A DNA stretch of 64,000 nucleotides from Pedobacter panaciterrae (GCF_001636695.1 NZ_LGEL01000021.1:1-64000), one strand, 5' to 3'; positions 53,224 through 62,255 are shown, numbered from the stretch's first letter. Numbers and translations are program-made. Notes: generated by a model from the letters alone, not told the origin.

Positions 53224-54564
53224 TTACATTTTGCCCTGAGGCATTTTCGGCATATTTCTCATCATTTTTGCAGCTGCGGCAGGGTTAGAGAATTGCTTCA
53301 TTACCTTGCGCATGTCTTCAAATTGTTTGATAAGTTTAGTAACCTCTTCGATTTTTGTTCCGGAACCTTTAGCGATACGTAAACGTCTGCTTTGCTGGAT
53401 ACTATCAGGGTTTTCGCGTTCAAACTTAGTCATTGACTGAATTACTGCCTCAACGCTTTTGAATGCGTCATCTTCAATATCAACGTTCTTCATCATTTTT
53501 CCAACACCAGGTATCATCCCCATAAGGTCTTTCATGTTACCCATTTTTTTGATTTGCTGGATCTGATTGTAGAAGTCGTTAAAATCAAACTTGTTTTTAC
53601 GGATTTTCTTTTGAAGTTCGGCCGCTTCCTTCTCATCAAACTGCTGTTGTGCACGTTCAACAAGGGAAACGACGTCACCCATCCCCAGGATCCTGGAAGC
53701 CATCCTTTCAGGATAGAACACATCCAGGGCTTCCATTTTCTCGCCTGTACCGATAAACTTGATCGGCTTATTTACTACAGATTTAATTGATAGAGCCGCA
53801 CCACCGCGTGTATCACCGTCTAATTTGGTTAATACAACTCCGGTAAAGTCTAGTCTATCGTTAAATGCTTTTGCCGTGTTAACCGCATCCTGCCCGGTCA
53901 TGGCATCAACAACAAACAGGATTTCGTGCGGTTTAGTACTGGCTTTTACGGCAGCGATCTCATCCATCATCTGCTCATCTATTGCTAAACGACCGGCCGT
54001 ATCTATAATGATTACATTATTATTTTGTTTTTTGCCTTCAGCAATACCTTCTAAGGCTATGCCAACGGGATCTTTAGAAGCAATGTTCGAATAAACAGGC
54101 ACTCCAATTTGCTCACCTAAAATCTGTAATTGATCCACAGCCGCAGGACGGTAAACGTCGCCTGCTACCAATAGTGGTTTCTTGCCCTTACTTTTAAGGA
54201 AGTTGGCTAATTTACCGGTAAATGTAGTTTTACCAGCACCGTTTAACCCGGCAATAAGTATGATAGTAGGGTTGTTTTTTAAATCTAATTCTGTTACTTC
54301 TCCACCCATTAAAGCGGTAAGCTCATCGTTCATTACTTTGGTAAGTAACTGACCAGGAGAAACAGCAGTAAGAACATTTAAGCCTAATGCTTTCTCTTTA
54401 ACGTCGTCCGTAAAGCTTTTAGCTGTTTTATAATTTACGTCGGCGTCTAATAGGGCCTTACGGATTTCTTTCATGGTTTCCGCCACGTTGATCTCTGTAA
54501 TGCTTCCTTGTCCTTTTAAAACCTTAAACGCACGGTCTAACTTATCCTGTAAATTTTCAAACAT
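53224..54564 (-). CDS. ffh: Signal recognition particle protein Ffh
   Basis: Ffh binds the signal sequences of nascent membrane proteins and 4.5S RNA. The 446-residue protein has the N domain, a GTPase domain with GLNGAGKTTFTGKLA near residue 105, DTAGRLAIDE and TKLDGDTRGGAALS, and a Met-rich C-terminal M domain (IQQIKKMGNMKDLMGMIPG, then PKMPQGKM). Length is normal. A candidate TAACTTTG box lies 38 bases upstream. Confidence 0.97.
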   Translation of the reverse strand: MFENLQDKLDRAFKVLKGQGSITEINVAETMKEIRKALLDADVNYKTAKSFTDDVKEKALGLNVLTAVSPGQLLTKVMNDELTALMGGEVTELDLKNNPTIILIAGLNGAGKTTFTGKLANFLKSKGKKPLLVAGDVYRPAAVDQLQILGEQIGVPVYSNIASKDPVGIALEGIAEGKKQNNNVIIIDTAGRLAIDEQMMDEIAAVKASTKPHEILFVVDAMTGQDAVNTAKAFNDRLDFTGVVLTKLDGDTRGGAALSIKSVVNKPIKFIGTGEKMEALDVFYPERMASRILGMGDVVSLVERAQQQFDEKEAAELQKKIRKNKFDFNDFYNQIQQIKKMGNMKDLMGMIPGVGKMMKNVDIEDDAFKSVEAVIQSMTKFERENPDSIQQSRRLRIAKGSGTKIEEVTKLIKQFEDMRKVMKQFSNPAAAAKMMRNMPKMPQGKM

Positions 54565-54601
54565 TTTCTTTAATGCTTAGTGTTCAATTTTTTGTGAATT
54601 G

Positions 54602-54609
54602 CAAAGTTA
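54602..54609 (-). promoter_or_regulatory. Candidate -7 box of ffh
   Basis: TAACTTTG on the minus strand, 37 nt before the ffh ATG; no clear -33 element. Confidence 0.4.
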
Positions 54610-54660
54610 TTAATTTTGCTCGATACAGATAGTAAATATCAGTAATCTTTATGTAGAATA

Positions 54661-55659
54661 TTAACGCGGGAAGCTAAACGCTACTCCCAATGCGAGCGCC
54701 TCACTAGCTTGTATCTTATCATGGGCGTCCTTATCGAATAAGCCTACTCCGGTAAGCGTTACATTCATTAATCTGTTTATTTGAGATCTTATTTCGACAT
54801 CTAAACGATGATCAATGTGTACTATTGGTCTATCGTAAGGAATAAACATTTGATACCTTGCCTTCAGGTTTACGTTTTTGAGAATTTGTTTGTCGAAATT
54901 ACTTACAATCTGAAAAGCGAGCTCATTCTTGAATTTCTTACCTCTTTGGACACCATAGTTACCTCCGTTAAATCTTTCATTAAAGGTTGTGTCTAATTTG
55001 AACGTCTGTTTGGCGGTACCTGTACCGATCCTGGTTGAAAAATAACCCACGGGCTTATACTCAAAACCAATTGATTCTGTTAAATAACCAGGCGACATAA
55101 ATTTAGAAATCAGGGTATCTCTTTCATTATTATTTCCATCTCTAAAATAAGCAAAACCCCTATCAAATTGAGATTCAAAAGTTACGGAACCAAAGAAAAA
55201 CCAGCTTTTTGATAGCCTTAAATCCGCTTTATTGTCCCAGAAAATCCTATCCCTTGTTTTCTTTTGCAGCTGATCCTTATTCTTCACCTTGCCGTATTCG
55301 AGCATTACCTCGCTCACAAAGCCATAACCTTCTTTTCTATATTCTGCGCGATAGTTAACAAGTCCCCCAACGGCAATAGAGTTTACTCCCCCACCTTTCC
55401 AGTTATTGGAAAAGCTGCCTTGATTGACATTTATGCCAACAGAAGTCCTTACTTTCCAATAGTTGATTTTTTCGGCAATAACTACCGGAGGGATCTTTAT
55501 AGGTGTATAGTTCAGTATTCCGGTCCTTGATGGTAAAGGACTACGCTTTAATTTTATCTCCAGGCCTTTGGTTTCAATAGGCACAGTATCAATCTCCTGA
55601 GCGATCAGGCTTGATGAGGTGATAAACAGTAACAAGAGGCAGATATTAAAACTCTTCAT
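54661..55659 (-). CDS. DUF3078 outer-membrane protein
   Basis: A 332-residue protein with a signal peptide (start MKSFNICLLLLFI, cleaved near IAQE). The rest shows alternating beta strands rich in Asn, Trp and Phe (VNQGSFSNNWKGGGVNSIA, YFRDGNNNERDTLISKFMS) and ends in a Phe-terminated strand (LGVAFSFPR), the pattern of a DUF3078 outer-membrane beta barrel. Function is unknown. It is the last gene of the leftward operon from ruvX. Confidence 0.85.
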   Translation of the reverse strand: MKSFNICLLLLFITSSSLIAQEIDTVPIETKGLEIKLKRSPLPSRTGILNYTPIKIPPVVIAEKINYWKVRTSVGINVNQGSFSNNWKGGGVNSIAVGGLVNYRAEYRKEGYGFVSEVMLEYGKVKNKDQLQKKTRDRIFWDNKADLRLSKSWFFFGSVTFESQFDRGFAYFRDGNNNERDTLISKFMSPGYLTESIGFEYKPVGYFSTRIGTGTAKQTFKLDTTFNERFNGGNYGVQRGKKFKNELAFQIVSNFDKQILKNVNLKARYQMFIPYDRPIVHIDHRLDVEIRSQINRLMNVTLTGVGLFDKDAHDKIQASEALALGVAFSFPR

Positions 55660-55731
55660 TACTACAAAGAAAAACAAAAATGTGACTTATTAAAAGTTTA
55701 TTAATAAACTAATTAGAAAATAAACCTTTGC

Positions 55732-56067
55732 CTATGGTTTTTTGCGGCTAAAACTAACCCAGGCAAATGCCTTTCTATGAACTAAATAGGATAAATCTTC
55801 ATCAAAGGCATAGGCTTCTTTTTCAAAAGGAATATTAAAATAGGCTAAGTAATGATTTTTGTACCTCATAAGGTTGACCAGGTACATTAGTAAATACAAA
55901 AGGTAAAAAGGCAGAATCAACAGCTCAAGCTGCTGCCTGAAATGTATCCGCTCATGATTAATCAGCACCTTATCAACCTTTAGAGCTTTGCTTTTTAAAA
56001 GGATAAAAGGGTAAATAGCCATTGCATTGGCCGGTAATTTAGATAATATGAGAAAGAAGGGTCTCAA
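55732..56067 (-). CDS. Small predicted membrane metallopeptidase-like protein (HExxH)
   Basis: A 111-residue protein with an HExxH zinc motif (NHERIHFRQQLEL, residues 37-49) followed by two hydrophobic helices and a possible third ligand glutamate in FEKEAYAF. It begins at an ATG overlapping the stop of the upstream CarboxypepD_reg-like gene. I do not recognise a named family; it resembles reduced M48/M56-type membrane peptidases. It could act on a neighbouring envelope protein, but activity is unproved. Confidence 0.65.
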   Translation of the reverse strand: MRPFFLILSKLPANAMAIYPFILLKSKALKVDKVLINHERIHFRQQLELLILPFYLLYLLMYLVNLMRYKNHYLAYFNIPFEKEAYAFDEDLSYLVHRKAFAWVSFSRKKP

Positions 56068-56816
56068 AACTCTTCTACCTTAATTTTAGGGAGTGGCTGT
56101 AGCCTGAAGGCGGCTGGATTGCGCTTGTAACTCGCGTAACTATTTCTTAGGTATACAACAAAAGCATAATCAGAAGCTGTTAAAACAAACTGATAAGTAG
56201 GCCGGTACTGTTGCATAAAATCCTCTAATTCGTAGTCGCCTAAGTGTAATACCTTTTTTACATATTCAGGCGTAAATCTATAATCTATAATAGCTTCGTG
56301 GTAATCCCGTTCAAGTATTTTTTGAAGGTGACGGGCATTTTTGCCATCCCTGCTTAGCAGGTTGTAAATTGCATCTATTCCAAGGCCTGCACCACCCAAG
56401 CCAAGATTGAGCAAATCTTTGGCTTTACCCTTATCCAGCGCATATTTATACTCTTTTAAAGTATTGGCGTGAATTTCTTTAGGCGTGTATTTTCTGCCTG
56501 TAATGGATACCTCACGTAAGTTAATGCCAAGAGATTTAAGCTGAAAGTATACTGCTTTCTGACCGTTATGAATAAGTGTGTCTACTGCATAGCCTTGCAA
56601 TATAGCATATAGCGTATCACCGACAGACGCATTGATCGCAAATTCTCCCTTTGGGGTATTGTATATTCCCTCGTCTTTGCTGGCGTTGTAGATGTATACT
56701 TTAGCCAGTCGAAGCTTTGAATCTTTGTCAACCACAAAGCCCTTTACCGTGGTTGTTTGGGCCATGGCGGTTAGGGTTGTACAATAAAGGATTAATAACA
56801 GGCTAAAAAATCTCAT
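56064..56816 (-). CDS. Secreted CarboxypepD_reg-like protein
   Basis: A 250-residue protein with a signal peptide (cleaved near TAMAQT). Residues 22-105 are a carboxypeptidase regulatory-like domain (VKGFVVDKDSKLRLAKVYI); the rest is helical and charged, unassigned. It resembles the 38617 gene product in domain but not obviously in the C-terminal half. Overlaps the small HExxH gene by 4 bases, so the two are probably coupled. Confidence 0.82.
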   Translation of the reverse strand: MRFFSLLLILYCTTLTAMAQTTTVKGFVVDKDSKLRLAKVYIYNASKDEGIYNTPKGEFAINASVGDTLYAILQGYAVDTLIHNGQKAVYFQLKSLGINLREVSITGRKYTPKEIHANTLKEYKYALDKGKAKDLLNLGLGGAGLGIDAIYNLLSRDGKNARHLQKILERDYHEAIIDYRFTPEYVKKVLHLGDYELEDFMQQYRPTYQFVLTASDYAFVVYLRNSYASYKRNPAAFRLQPLPKIKVEEF

Positions 56817-56824
56817 TGGAGATA

Positions 56825-56832
56825 CAAAACTA
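56825..56832 (-). promoter_or_regulatory. Candidate -7 box of the 56064-56816 gene
   Basis: TAGTTTTG on the minus strand ends 8 nt before the ATG. Confidence 0.4.
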
Positions 56833-56866
56833 CAAGATAACTATCCGCGCTTAATAAACATTAACA

Positions 56867-57769
56867 TTATTTAACTAATACAAGCTTTTGCCCAATCTTT
56901 ATACCTGTATCTGCGAGGTTATTTAGCGCTTTTATGTCATCCACAGAAATGTTAAAACGCTTAGAGATGTTATAAAGCGTATCGCCCTGTTTTACGGTAT
57001 AAGGATTGTCTCTGCTAGCGGTTGTAGTAGAGTCGGGCGTATTGATTACAGTTGGAGTACTTATCCTCAGTGTATCAGGAGTTTTAATCACTTGTTTTGA
57101 GGGAGGAGTGGCCACAGGTGTGAATTTCTTCTTTTCCTGAGGAATGTTTGCGTTTATTTCTGTGAAAACGCGGTCTTCACGCTTTAATTTTTCATTCTCA
57201 GATTCTGGTAGGTCATAAAAATACAGCTGATATTTTTCAATTATATTAATTAAAAGATCCGGGTATTTAGGATTTGTTGCATAGCCAGCTTGTTTTAAGC
57301 CTAAAGCCCAGTTTTTATAATCGTTTTTATCAAGTTCAAAAAGTGCGCTGTAACGTTTTCTTTTTAAGAATTCAGAGTGATCCTTGTAGGATTCGCGGGC
57401 ATCTTTATAAACTCTGAAACAATCATCGGCCTTATCATCCTCTTTGTAATATCCTTTTCCCTTCCATTCAGATGTACATTTAATTCCAAAGTGGTTGTTT
57501 GCATACTTTGCCAGACTACTATTCCCGCTTCCTGATTCAATAATGCCTTGTGCTAGTGTAATACTTGCCGGAATGCCATATTTGTTCATCTCTTCAATAG
57601 CTACGCCTTTAAATTCATCAATATACATCACTGTGGTACGCGATTTATAATCAGGATTTGCTTTGTCAGCTGCTTTTTCAATTTCTTTATTGTTGCGGCT
57701 GTACTTTCTTGATTTACACGCAGAGAAAAATAGGGCTGCTACTGCCAGGATGATTATTCTTTTGTTCAT
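56867..57769 (-). CDS. Lipoprotein glucosaminidase with LysM domain
   Basis: A 300-residue peptidoglycan hydrolase. It has a lipobox (FFSAC, Cys18), an N-acetylglucosaminidase (FlgJ-like, GH73) domain at about 45-190 with the catalytic Glu in IESGSGNSSLA, and a C-terminal LysM domain at about 255-300 (YTVKQGDTLYNISKRFNIS). A Thr/Pro-rich linker joins them. It starts on the last base of the next, paralogous gene, so the pair is translated together. Role: cell-wall remodelling. Confidence 0.92.
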   Translation of the reverse strand: MNKRIIILAVAALFFSACKSRKYSRNNKEIEKAADKANPDYKSRTTVMYIDEFKGVAIEEMNKYGIPASITLAQGIIESGSGNSSLAKYANNHFGIKCTSEWKGKGYYKEDDKADDCFRVYKDARESYKDHSEFLKRKRYSALFELDKNDYKNWALGLKQAGYATNPKYPDLLINIIEKYQLYFYDLPESENEKLKREDRVFTEINANIPQEKKKFTPVATPPSKQVIKTPDTLRISTPTVINTPDSTTTASRDNPYTVKQGDTLYNISKRFNISVDDIKALNNLADTGIKIGQKLVLVK

Positions 57770-58449
57770 TATAGTTTAAGTTTTTGTCCGGGCTTAAGTG
57801 CAGAGCCTTTTAACCCATTTTTTTTCATTATTGAGGCGGCGGTTGTTCCCCTCGATTTCGCTATTTTGTTCAGGCTATCACCTTTTTTAACTGTATAGGT
57901 TGATTTTGATTTCTTTGTTGACCTATGTATGGTACTGGCAACCGGAGCCGGAGGCTCTACATAATCATCAGGTCGTTCGTCATATTGCGAAAGGTCATTT
58001 CTTTTAATGATTCCAATGATCTGTGATGCCCAGGTCCTGCTTCTGGCATAGCCCCCACGTTGTATGCCCCTGGCCCAGTTTCTATAATCAAACTGGTCAT
58101 ATTTTTCAAAAAGTGGGGCAAAAGATGAACGACTTTTTAGGAACTCCAGAAAACTCTCATAGGATTCGCGGTCTGAAGGATAGTCTCTGTAAGATGAGCG
58201 GATTTCTGTGTTGCTGTTTGATCCTTTAATTCCAAAGTGATTGTTAAGATATCGGGCAATTTTACTTGTGCCTGAAGCTGATTCGTGGATGGCAACAGCA
58301 AGAATAACGCTGGCAGGCACCTTATGTTCCCGCATCAGTGTTTGTGCATATTCTACATGCTCTTCAATATATTCTGCTGTAGTCTGGGCACTAGCGCTAA
58401 ATGTTATAGCGATTGCACTAAGCCAAACTAACAGTAATGATTTAATCAT
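57769..58449 (-). CDS. Secreted glucosaminidase with LysM domain
   Basis: A 226-residue paralogue of the gene that follows it. A signal peptide (cleaved near ASAQ) replaces the lipoprotein signal, then comes the glucosaminidase domain with ESASGTSKIARYLNNHFGI and GYARSRTW, and a C-terminal LysM (YTVKKGDSLNKIAKSRGTT). Lacking a lipobox, it should be free in the periplasm. It lies 3 bases after the O-methyltransferase gene in the ruvX operon. Confidence 0.92.
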   Translation of the reverse strand: MIKSLLLVWLSAIAITFSASAQTTAEYIEEHVEYAQTLMREHKVPASVILAVAIHESASGTSKIARYLNNHFGIKGSNSNTEIRSSYRDYPSDRESYESFLEFLKSRSSFAPLFEKYDQFDYRNWARGIQRGGYARSRTWASQIIGIIKRNDLSQYDERPDDYVEPPAPVASTIHRSTKKSKSTYTVKKGDSLNKIAKSRGTTAASIMKKNGLKGSALKPGQKLKL

Positions 58450-58452
58450 ACC

Positions 58453-59088
58453 TTATTTTTTTCTGATGATAAACAACCCATCTCTAACAGGCAGAATGAG
58501 TTTTTCTACACGGTCATCTGCCGCAATTTTGTCATTAAATGTAGTGATATTTTTAGTGTCTTTATCCTGATTGGTGTTCAGTACTTTTCCACTCCATAAC
58601 ACATTATCCACTATAATGAGCCCTCCAGACCTGATTTTGTTGAAAATAAGATCATAATAAGTCCCGTTGTTTTTCTTGTCTGCATCTATAAAAACAAGGT
58701 CGAAAGTTTCTTCCAGTGAGTTTACAGTTTGGGTTGCATCGCCAGGTATATATTTTATTTTGCTGTTGTAGTCCGATTGAGCAAAATTTCGGCGTACCAT
58801 GTCTTCGAGCTCTTCGTTAATGTCCAGCGTATAAATAATTCCGTTTTCTGTTAAGCCCTCAGCAAGGCAAAGAGTCGCATAACCGGTAAAAGTTCCTATT
58901 TCTAAAGCCCGCGTTGGGCTTACCATTTTACTCAGAAAGCTAAGCACCCGGCCCTGATAGTGTCCGGATAGCATTCGGGGCATCAGCACTTTTAAATTGG
59001 TTTCTCTGTCTATTTTTTTTAGCAGTTCGCTTTCTGGTTCACAGTAATTAAGCAAAAGCTGCTGCATGTCATCGCTGATAAGGCTCAT
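58453..59088 (-). CDS. SAM-dependent O-methyltransferase (COMT-like)
   Basis: A 211-residue methyltransferase of the bacterial catechol/caffeoyl-CoA O-methyltransferase type. The SAM-binding motif is LEIGTFTGYATLCLAE near residue 60; metal-site aspartates lie in VFIDADKKNNG, and IVDNVLWSGKV is typical. The natural substrate is not apparent. It sits 20 bases downstream of ruvX, an arrangement seen in many Bacteroidota. Confidence 0.9.
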   Translation of the reverse strand: MSLISDDMQQLLLNYCEPESELLKKIDRETNLKVLMPRMLSGHYQGRVLSFLSKMVSPTRALEIGTFTGYATLCLAEGLTENGIIYTLDINEELEDMVRRNFAQSDYNSKIKYIPGDATQTVNSLEETFDLVFIDADKKNNGTYYDLIFNKIRSGGLIIVDNVLWSGKVLNTNQDKDTKNITTFNDKIAADDRVEKLILPVRDGLFIIRKK

Positions 59089-59108
59089 ATAGTTTTAATA
59101 AATGCAAT

Positions 59109-59525
59109 CTATAAACGGTGCTGTTCCATAAAATATTGCAAAATAATAGTTGCAGAGATGGTGTCTACACGCTCTTTATTTTGTCGGTCTTGTTTTTTTA
59201 ATCCGCTTTGCATAATTGTTTGATGTGCTATTCTTGAGGTAAAGCGTTCATCAATCCAATATTGCGGGATCTCCGGGAATGTTCTTTTTAGTGTTCGGGC
59301 AAAACCCTTTACATGTTGCGCAGAATCTGATGGTGAACCGTCCATTTGCTTTGGATCTCCAAAAACAAAGGCTTCCACTGCTTCTGTTAAAAGATATTTT
59401 TTTAGATATTCTATGGCGTCTTTGGGGTGTACGGTATCAAGCCCTGTAGCAATAATTTGCAGGGGATCTGTAACGGCTAATCCGATACGCTTGGTTCCAT
59501 AATCAAAGGCTAAAATTCTGGGCAT
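59109..59525 (-). CDS. ruvX: Holliday junction resolvase-like RuvX (YqgF)
   Basis: A 138-residue RNase-H-fold protein of the YqgF/RuvX family, implicated in 16S rRNA maturation and possibly junction resolution. Start MPRILAFDYGTKRIGLAVTD holds the first catalytic Asp; FGDPKQMDGS and IDERFTS follow. A longer reading upstream is not family-like. A TATATTTG box ends 5 nt before the start. Confidence 0.94.
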   Translation of the reverse strand: MPRILAFDYGTKRIGLAVTDPLQIIATGLDTVHPKDAIEYLKKYLLTEAVEAFVFGDPKQMDGSPSDSAQHVKGFARTLKRTFPEIPQYWIDERFTSRIAHQTIMQSGLKKQDRQNKERVDTISATIILQYFMEQHRL

Positions 59526-59530
59526 GTTGG

Positions 59531-59538
59531 CAAATATA
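59531..59538 (-). promoter_or_regulatory. Candidate -7 box of ruvX
   Basis: TATATTTG on the minus strand ends 5 nt before the ruvX ATG. Confidence 0.5.
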
Positions 59539-59607
59539 ATAAAATCCGGGAGGTGAACTTTAGTGGCTGTTATAGGCAAGTGTTAAAATTTTGCTATTTT
59601 GCACCAA

Positions 59608-60756
59608 ATGCAGTTTAAGAATATCATAGGTCAGGAAAGCATAAAACAGCAGTTGATACAAACAGTTGCTGAAAATAGGATAAGTCATGCGCAATTGTTT
59701 CTTTCATCAGAAGGAAGTGGCGCCTTACCTTTGGCAATTGCCTATGCCCAATATATTAACTGCCTTGATAAACAGGTTGATGATAGCTGCGGAGAATGCT
59801 CTTCATGCAGGAAATATGAAAGATACATTCATCCCGATTTGCATTTTTCTTACCCTTTTTTTGCTTCTAAAGATGTAAAAACGGCTGTAGATGTTTTAGA
59901 TGAATGGCGAAGCATGGTGCTGGCTGATCCTTATTTTGATATGGATATCTGGCGCTCTAAGTTAAGTGCAGAGAATAAACAGGCGAACATTAACATTGCG
60001 GAGTGTCATGATATCATCAAAAAATTAAGCTATAAAGCTTTTGAAGCGGAGACAAAAGTTCTGATCATGTGGTTGCCCGAGTATCTGGACAAGGAAGGAA
60101 ACTCATTGTTGAAGATCATTGAAGAGCCGCCTCAAAATACCTTGTTTATTTTGGTAGCAAACAATCAGGAGCAGATTCTTTCTACCTTATTGTCGCGTAC
60201 ACAAATTGTTAAAATTCCTAAGTTGCCACATGCTACTGTTGAAAGTTATTTGATGGATGAATATGGTTTGTCTGAGAGTCAGGCTACAGAATATAGCTTT
60301 CTTGCAGATGGAAATCTGATAGAAGCAAAGCAATTGGTGGCCAATACACAAAATGAAAATGCCGACAAATTTGCCGAGTGGTTAAGAATGGGATATGGCA
60401 ACAGGGTTTTGGACTTAACCAATTTTGTGGATCAGATTGCCGGTTGGGGAAGAGAAAACCAAAAAAACTTTTTAAAGTACGGAATTAGTTTTTTAAGAGA
60501 ATGTAGTTTGCTATTAAGCGGCGCAGAAGAGTTGGTTAAACTACCCGGTTCGGCTATGGATACGGCTAAACGGTTATCAACCCATGTACTTAACCTTAAT
60601 ATGGCAGATGCTATTATTTCGGAATTGGAAAAAGCGCACTATCATATCGAGAGAAATGCGAATCCTAAAATTCTGTTTTTAGATGTATCTTTACAGCTAG
60701 TAAAAATAATTAAGTTTAAAACGCTCCCGAAAGGGACTCAATATATATACAGTTAA
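59608..60756 (+). CDS. holB: DNA polymerase III delta prime subunit
   Basis: A 382-residue clamp-loader subunit (delta prime). The AAA+ module shows the clamp-loader start FKNIIGQESIKQQLIQTV, a degenerate P-loop (SSEGSGALPLA, no GKT, as usual in delta prime), the Cys4 zinc module CGECSSCRKYE with an upstream Cys, and the sensor-1 region ILSTLLSRTQIVKIP. The ATG at 59608 is preferred to a TTG three codons before. ricT follows by 2 bases. Confidence 0.93.
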   Translation: MQFKNIIGQESIKQQLIQTVAENRISHAQLFLSSEGSGALPLAIAYAQYINCLDKQVDDSCGECSSCRKYERYIHPDLHFSYPFFASKDVKTAVDVLDEWRSMVLADPYFDMDIWRSKLSAENKQANINIAECHDIIKKLSYKAFEAETKVLIMWLPEYLDKEGNSLLKIIEEPPQNTLFILVANNQEQILSTLLSRTQIVKIPKLPHATVESYLMDEYGLSESQATEYSFLADGNLIEAKQLVANTQNENADKFAEWLRMGYGNRVLDLTNFVDQIAGWGRENQKNFLKYGISFLRECSLLLSGAEELVKLPGSAMDTAKRLSTHVLNLNMADAIISELEKAHYHIERNANPKILFLDVSLQLVKIIKFKTLPKGTQYIYS

Positions 60757-60758
60757 TT

Positions 60759-62255
60759 ATGGGATGTGGAAGTTGTTCTACAGGTGGCGGATGTGCCCCC
60801 TCGGGTTGCAAAAGTAATGGCTCTTGCCTTACTGGAGGATGCGGAAAAATGGAAGTTTACGACTGGCTGTCTAATCTTGACATGCCTTCAAATTATATAC
60901 CTTTTCAAGTAATAGAAGTTAAATTTAAGGGTGCAAGGAAAGAGTTTTTCCTTAACAGCGAGAATATTTACCTGGAAATAGGAGAATTAATTGCTGTTGA
61001 AGGACCAACTGGTGGTTATGACATCGGCCACGTTTCCTTAACCGGAGAATTGGTGCGTATGCAAATGAAACGCCGTAAAACTACGATTGATCAGGTAACC
61101 AGAAAAGTTTACAGAAAAGCCTCTGAGGCCGATGTCGAGAAATGGAAGATAGCTAAGGGGCTGGAATGGGAAACGATGCATAAAGCTCGTACTCTCGCTT
61201 TGGATTTGCGTTTATCTATGAAAATCAGCGATGTTGATTATCAGGGGGATAAAACGAAAGCAACGTTTTTTTATACTGCAGAAGGGCGGGTTGATTTTCG
61301 CGAGCTGATTAAAAAAATGGCCGAAACCTTTAGGATCCGTATTGAAATGCGCCAGATTGGAATGCGTCAGGAGGCTGGAAGGCTAGGCGGAATTGGGTCT
61401 TGCGGTCGCGAACTTTGCTGTTCTACATGGCTAACCAATTTTAAAACAGTATCAACAGCCGCAGCCAGGTATCAGAATCTTTCTTTAAATACTTTAAAGC
61501 TGGCCGGACAATGTGGTAAGTTAAAATGCTGTTTAAATTACGAGCTTGATACGTATTTAGATGCATTAAAAGATATTCCTGATCGTATTGAGAGTCTTCA
61601 AACCGAAATTGGAGTTGCCCGTCACCAAAAAACGGACATCTTTAAAAAGATCATGTGGTTTAGCTATCCAAATACAGAGGATTGGATTCCGTTAAAAGTG
61701 GACCGTGTGAAAGAGATCATGGCCATGAATAAACGTGGACAAAAACCTGTTAACCTTAAAGAAGAGGCTATTGAACTAGTTCCTGTGGCATTTGTAGAGA
61801 AAATACCTGACTATGAAAATGTTGTTGGGCAGGATAGTTTAACCCGTTTAGATGATAAACCTAAAAACAAAGGGAACAAGAACAGCAGAAACAATCCTAA
61901 CAAAACCAACGAGAATAGAAATAGCGGAAACAGACCTGAAAAAGGGCCAAGACCTCCTCAAAATAAACAAACATCTGGGGTAAAACTAGCTGTACAAGGG
62001 GCTAAACCCGAGAAAGGACCTAAGCCTCCACAGGGAGCAAAATCAGCTCAAAACCCAAAGCAAGCACAGCAACCTAAAGGCAATAACAGGCCTGATCAGA
62101 ATAAAAAGGAAAATAGCCCTTCAATAGTTCAGCCTGTAGAAGGTGCTGTTGCAGAGCAAACTGGCACTACTGCTGCTCAGCCATTGGCAAACAGGAATAG
62201 AAACAGAAACAATAACCGAAGGAAAAAACAAAAGGAAAAGCCTAAGGATGAATAA
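60759..62255 (+). CDS. ricT: RicT/PSP1-domain protein with Cys-rich N-terminus
   Basis: A 498-residue protein. Residues 1-30 carry six cysteines (3, 6, 12, 17, 23, 28) in a Gly/Ser-rich stretch, candidate iron-sulfur or zinc ligands. Residues 45-290 are the PSP1/YaaT (RicT) domain with further cysteines in GSCGRELCCSTW and GQCGKLKCCLNYE. The C-terminal 150 residues are a disordered Lys/Asn/Pro/Gln-rich tail. B. subtilis RicT acts with RicA and RicF in RNA maturation with Fe-S clusters; role here is inferred. gldH starts inside its end. Confidence 0.88.
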   Translation: MGCGSCSTGGGCAPSGCKSNGSCLTGGCGKMEVYDWLSNLDMPSNYIPFQVIEVKFKGARKEFFLNSENIYLEIGELIAVEGPTGGYDIGHVSLTGELVRMQMKRRKTTIDQVTRKVYRKASEADVEKWKIAKGLEWETMHKARTLALDLRLSMKISDVDYQGDKTKATFFYTAEGRVDFRELIKKMAETFRIRIEMRQIGMRQEAGRLGGIGSCGRELCCSTWLTNFKTVSTAAARYQNLSLNTLKLAGQCGKLKCCLNYELDTYLDALKDIPDRIESLQTEIGVARHQKTDIFKKIMWFSYPNTEDWIPLKVDRVKEIMAMNKRGQKPVNLKEEAIELVPVAFVEKIPDYENVVGQDSLTRLDDKPKNKGNKNSRNNPNKTNENRNSGNRPEKGPRPPQNKQTSGVKLAVQGAKPEKGPKPPQGAKSAQNPKQAQQPKGNNRPDQNKKENSPSIVQPVEGAVAEQTGTTAAQPLANRNRNRNNNRRKKQKEKPKDE

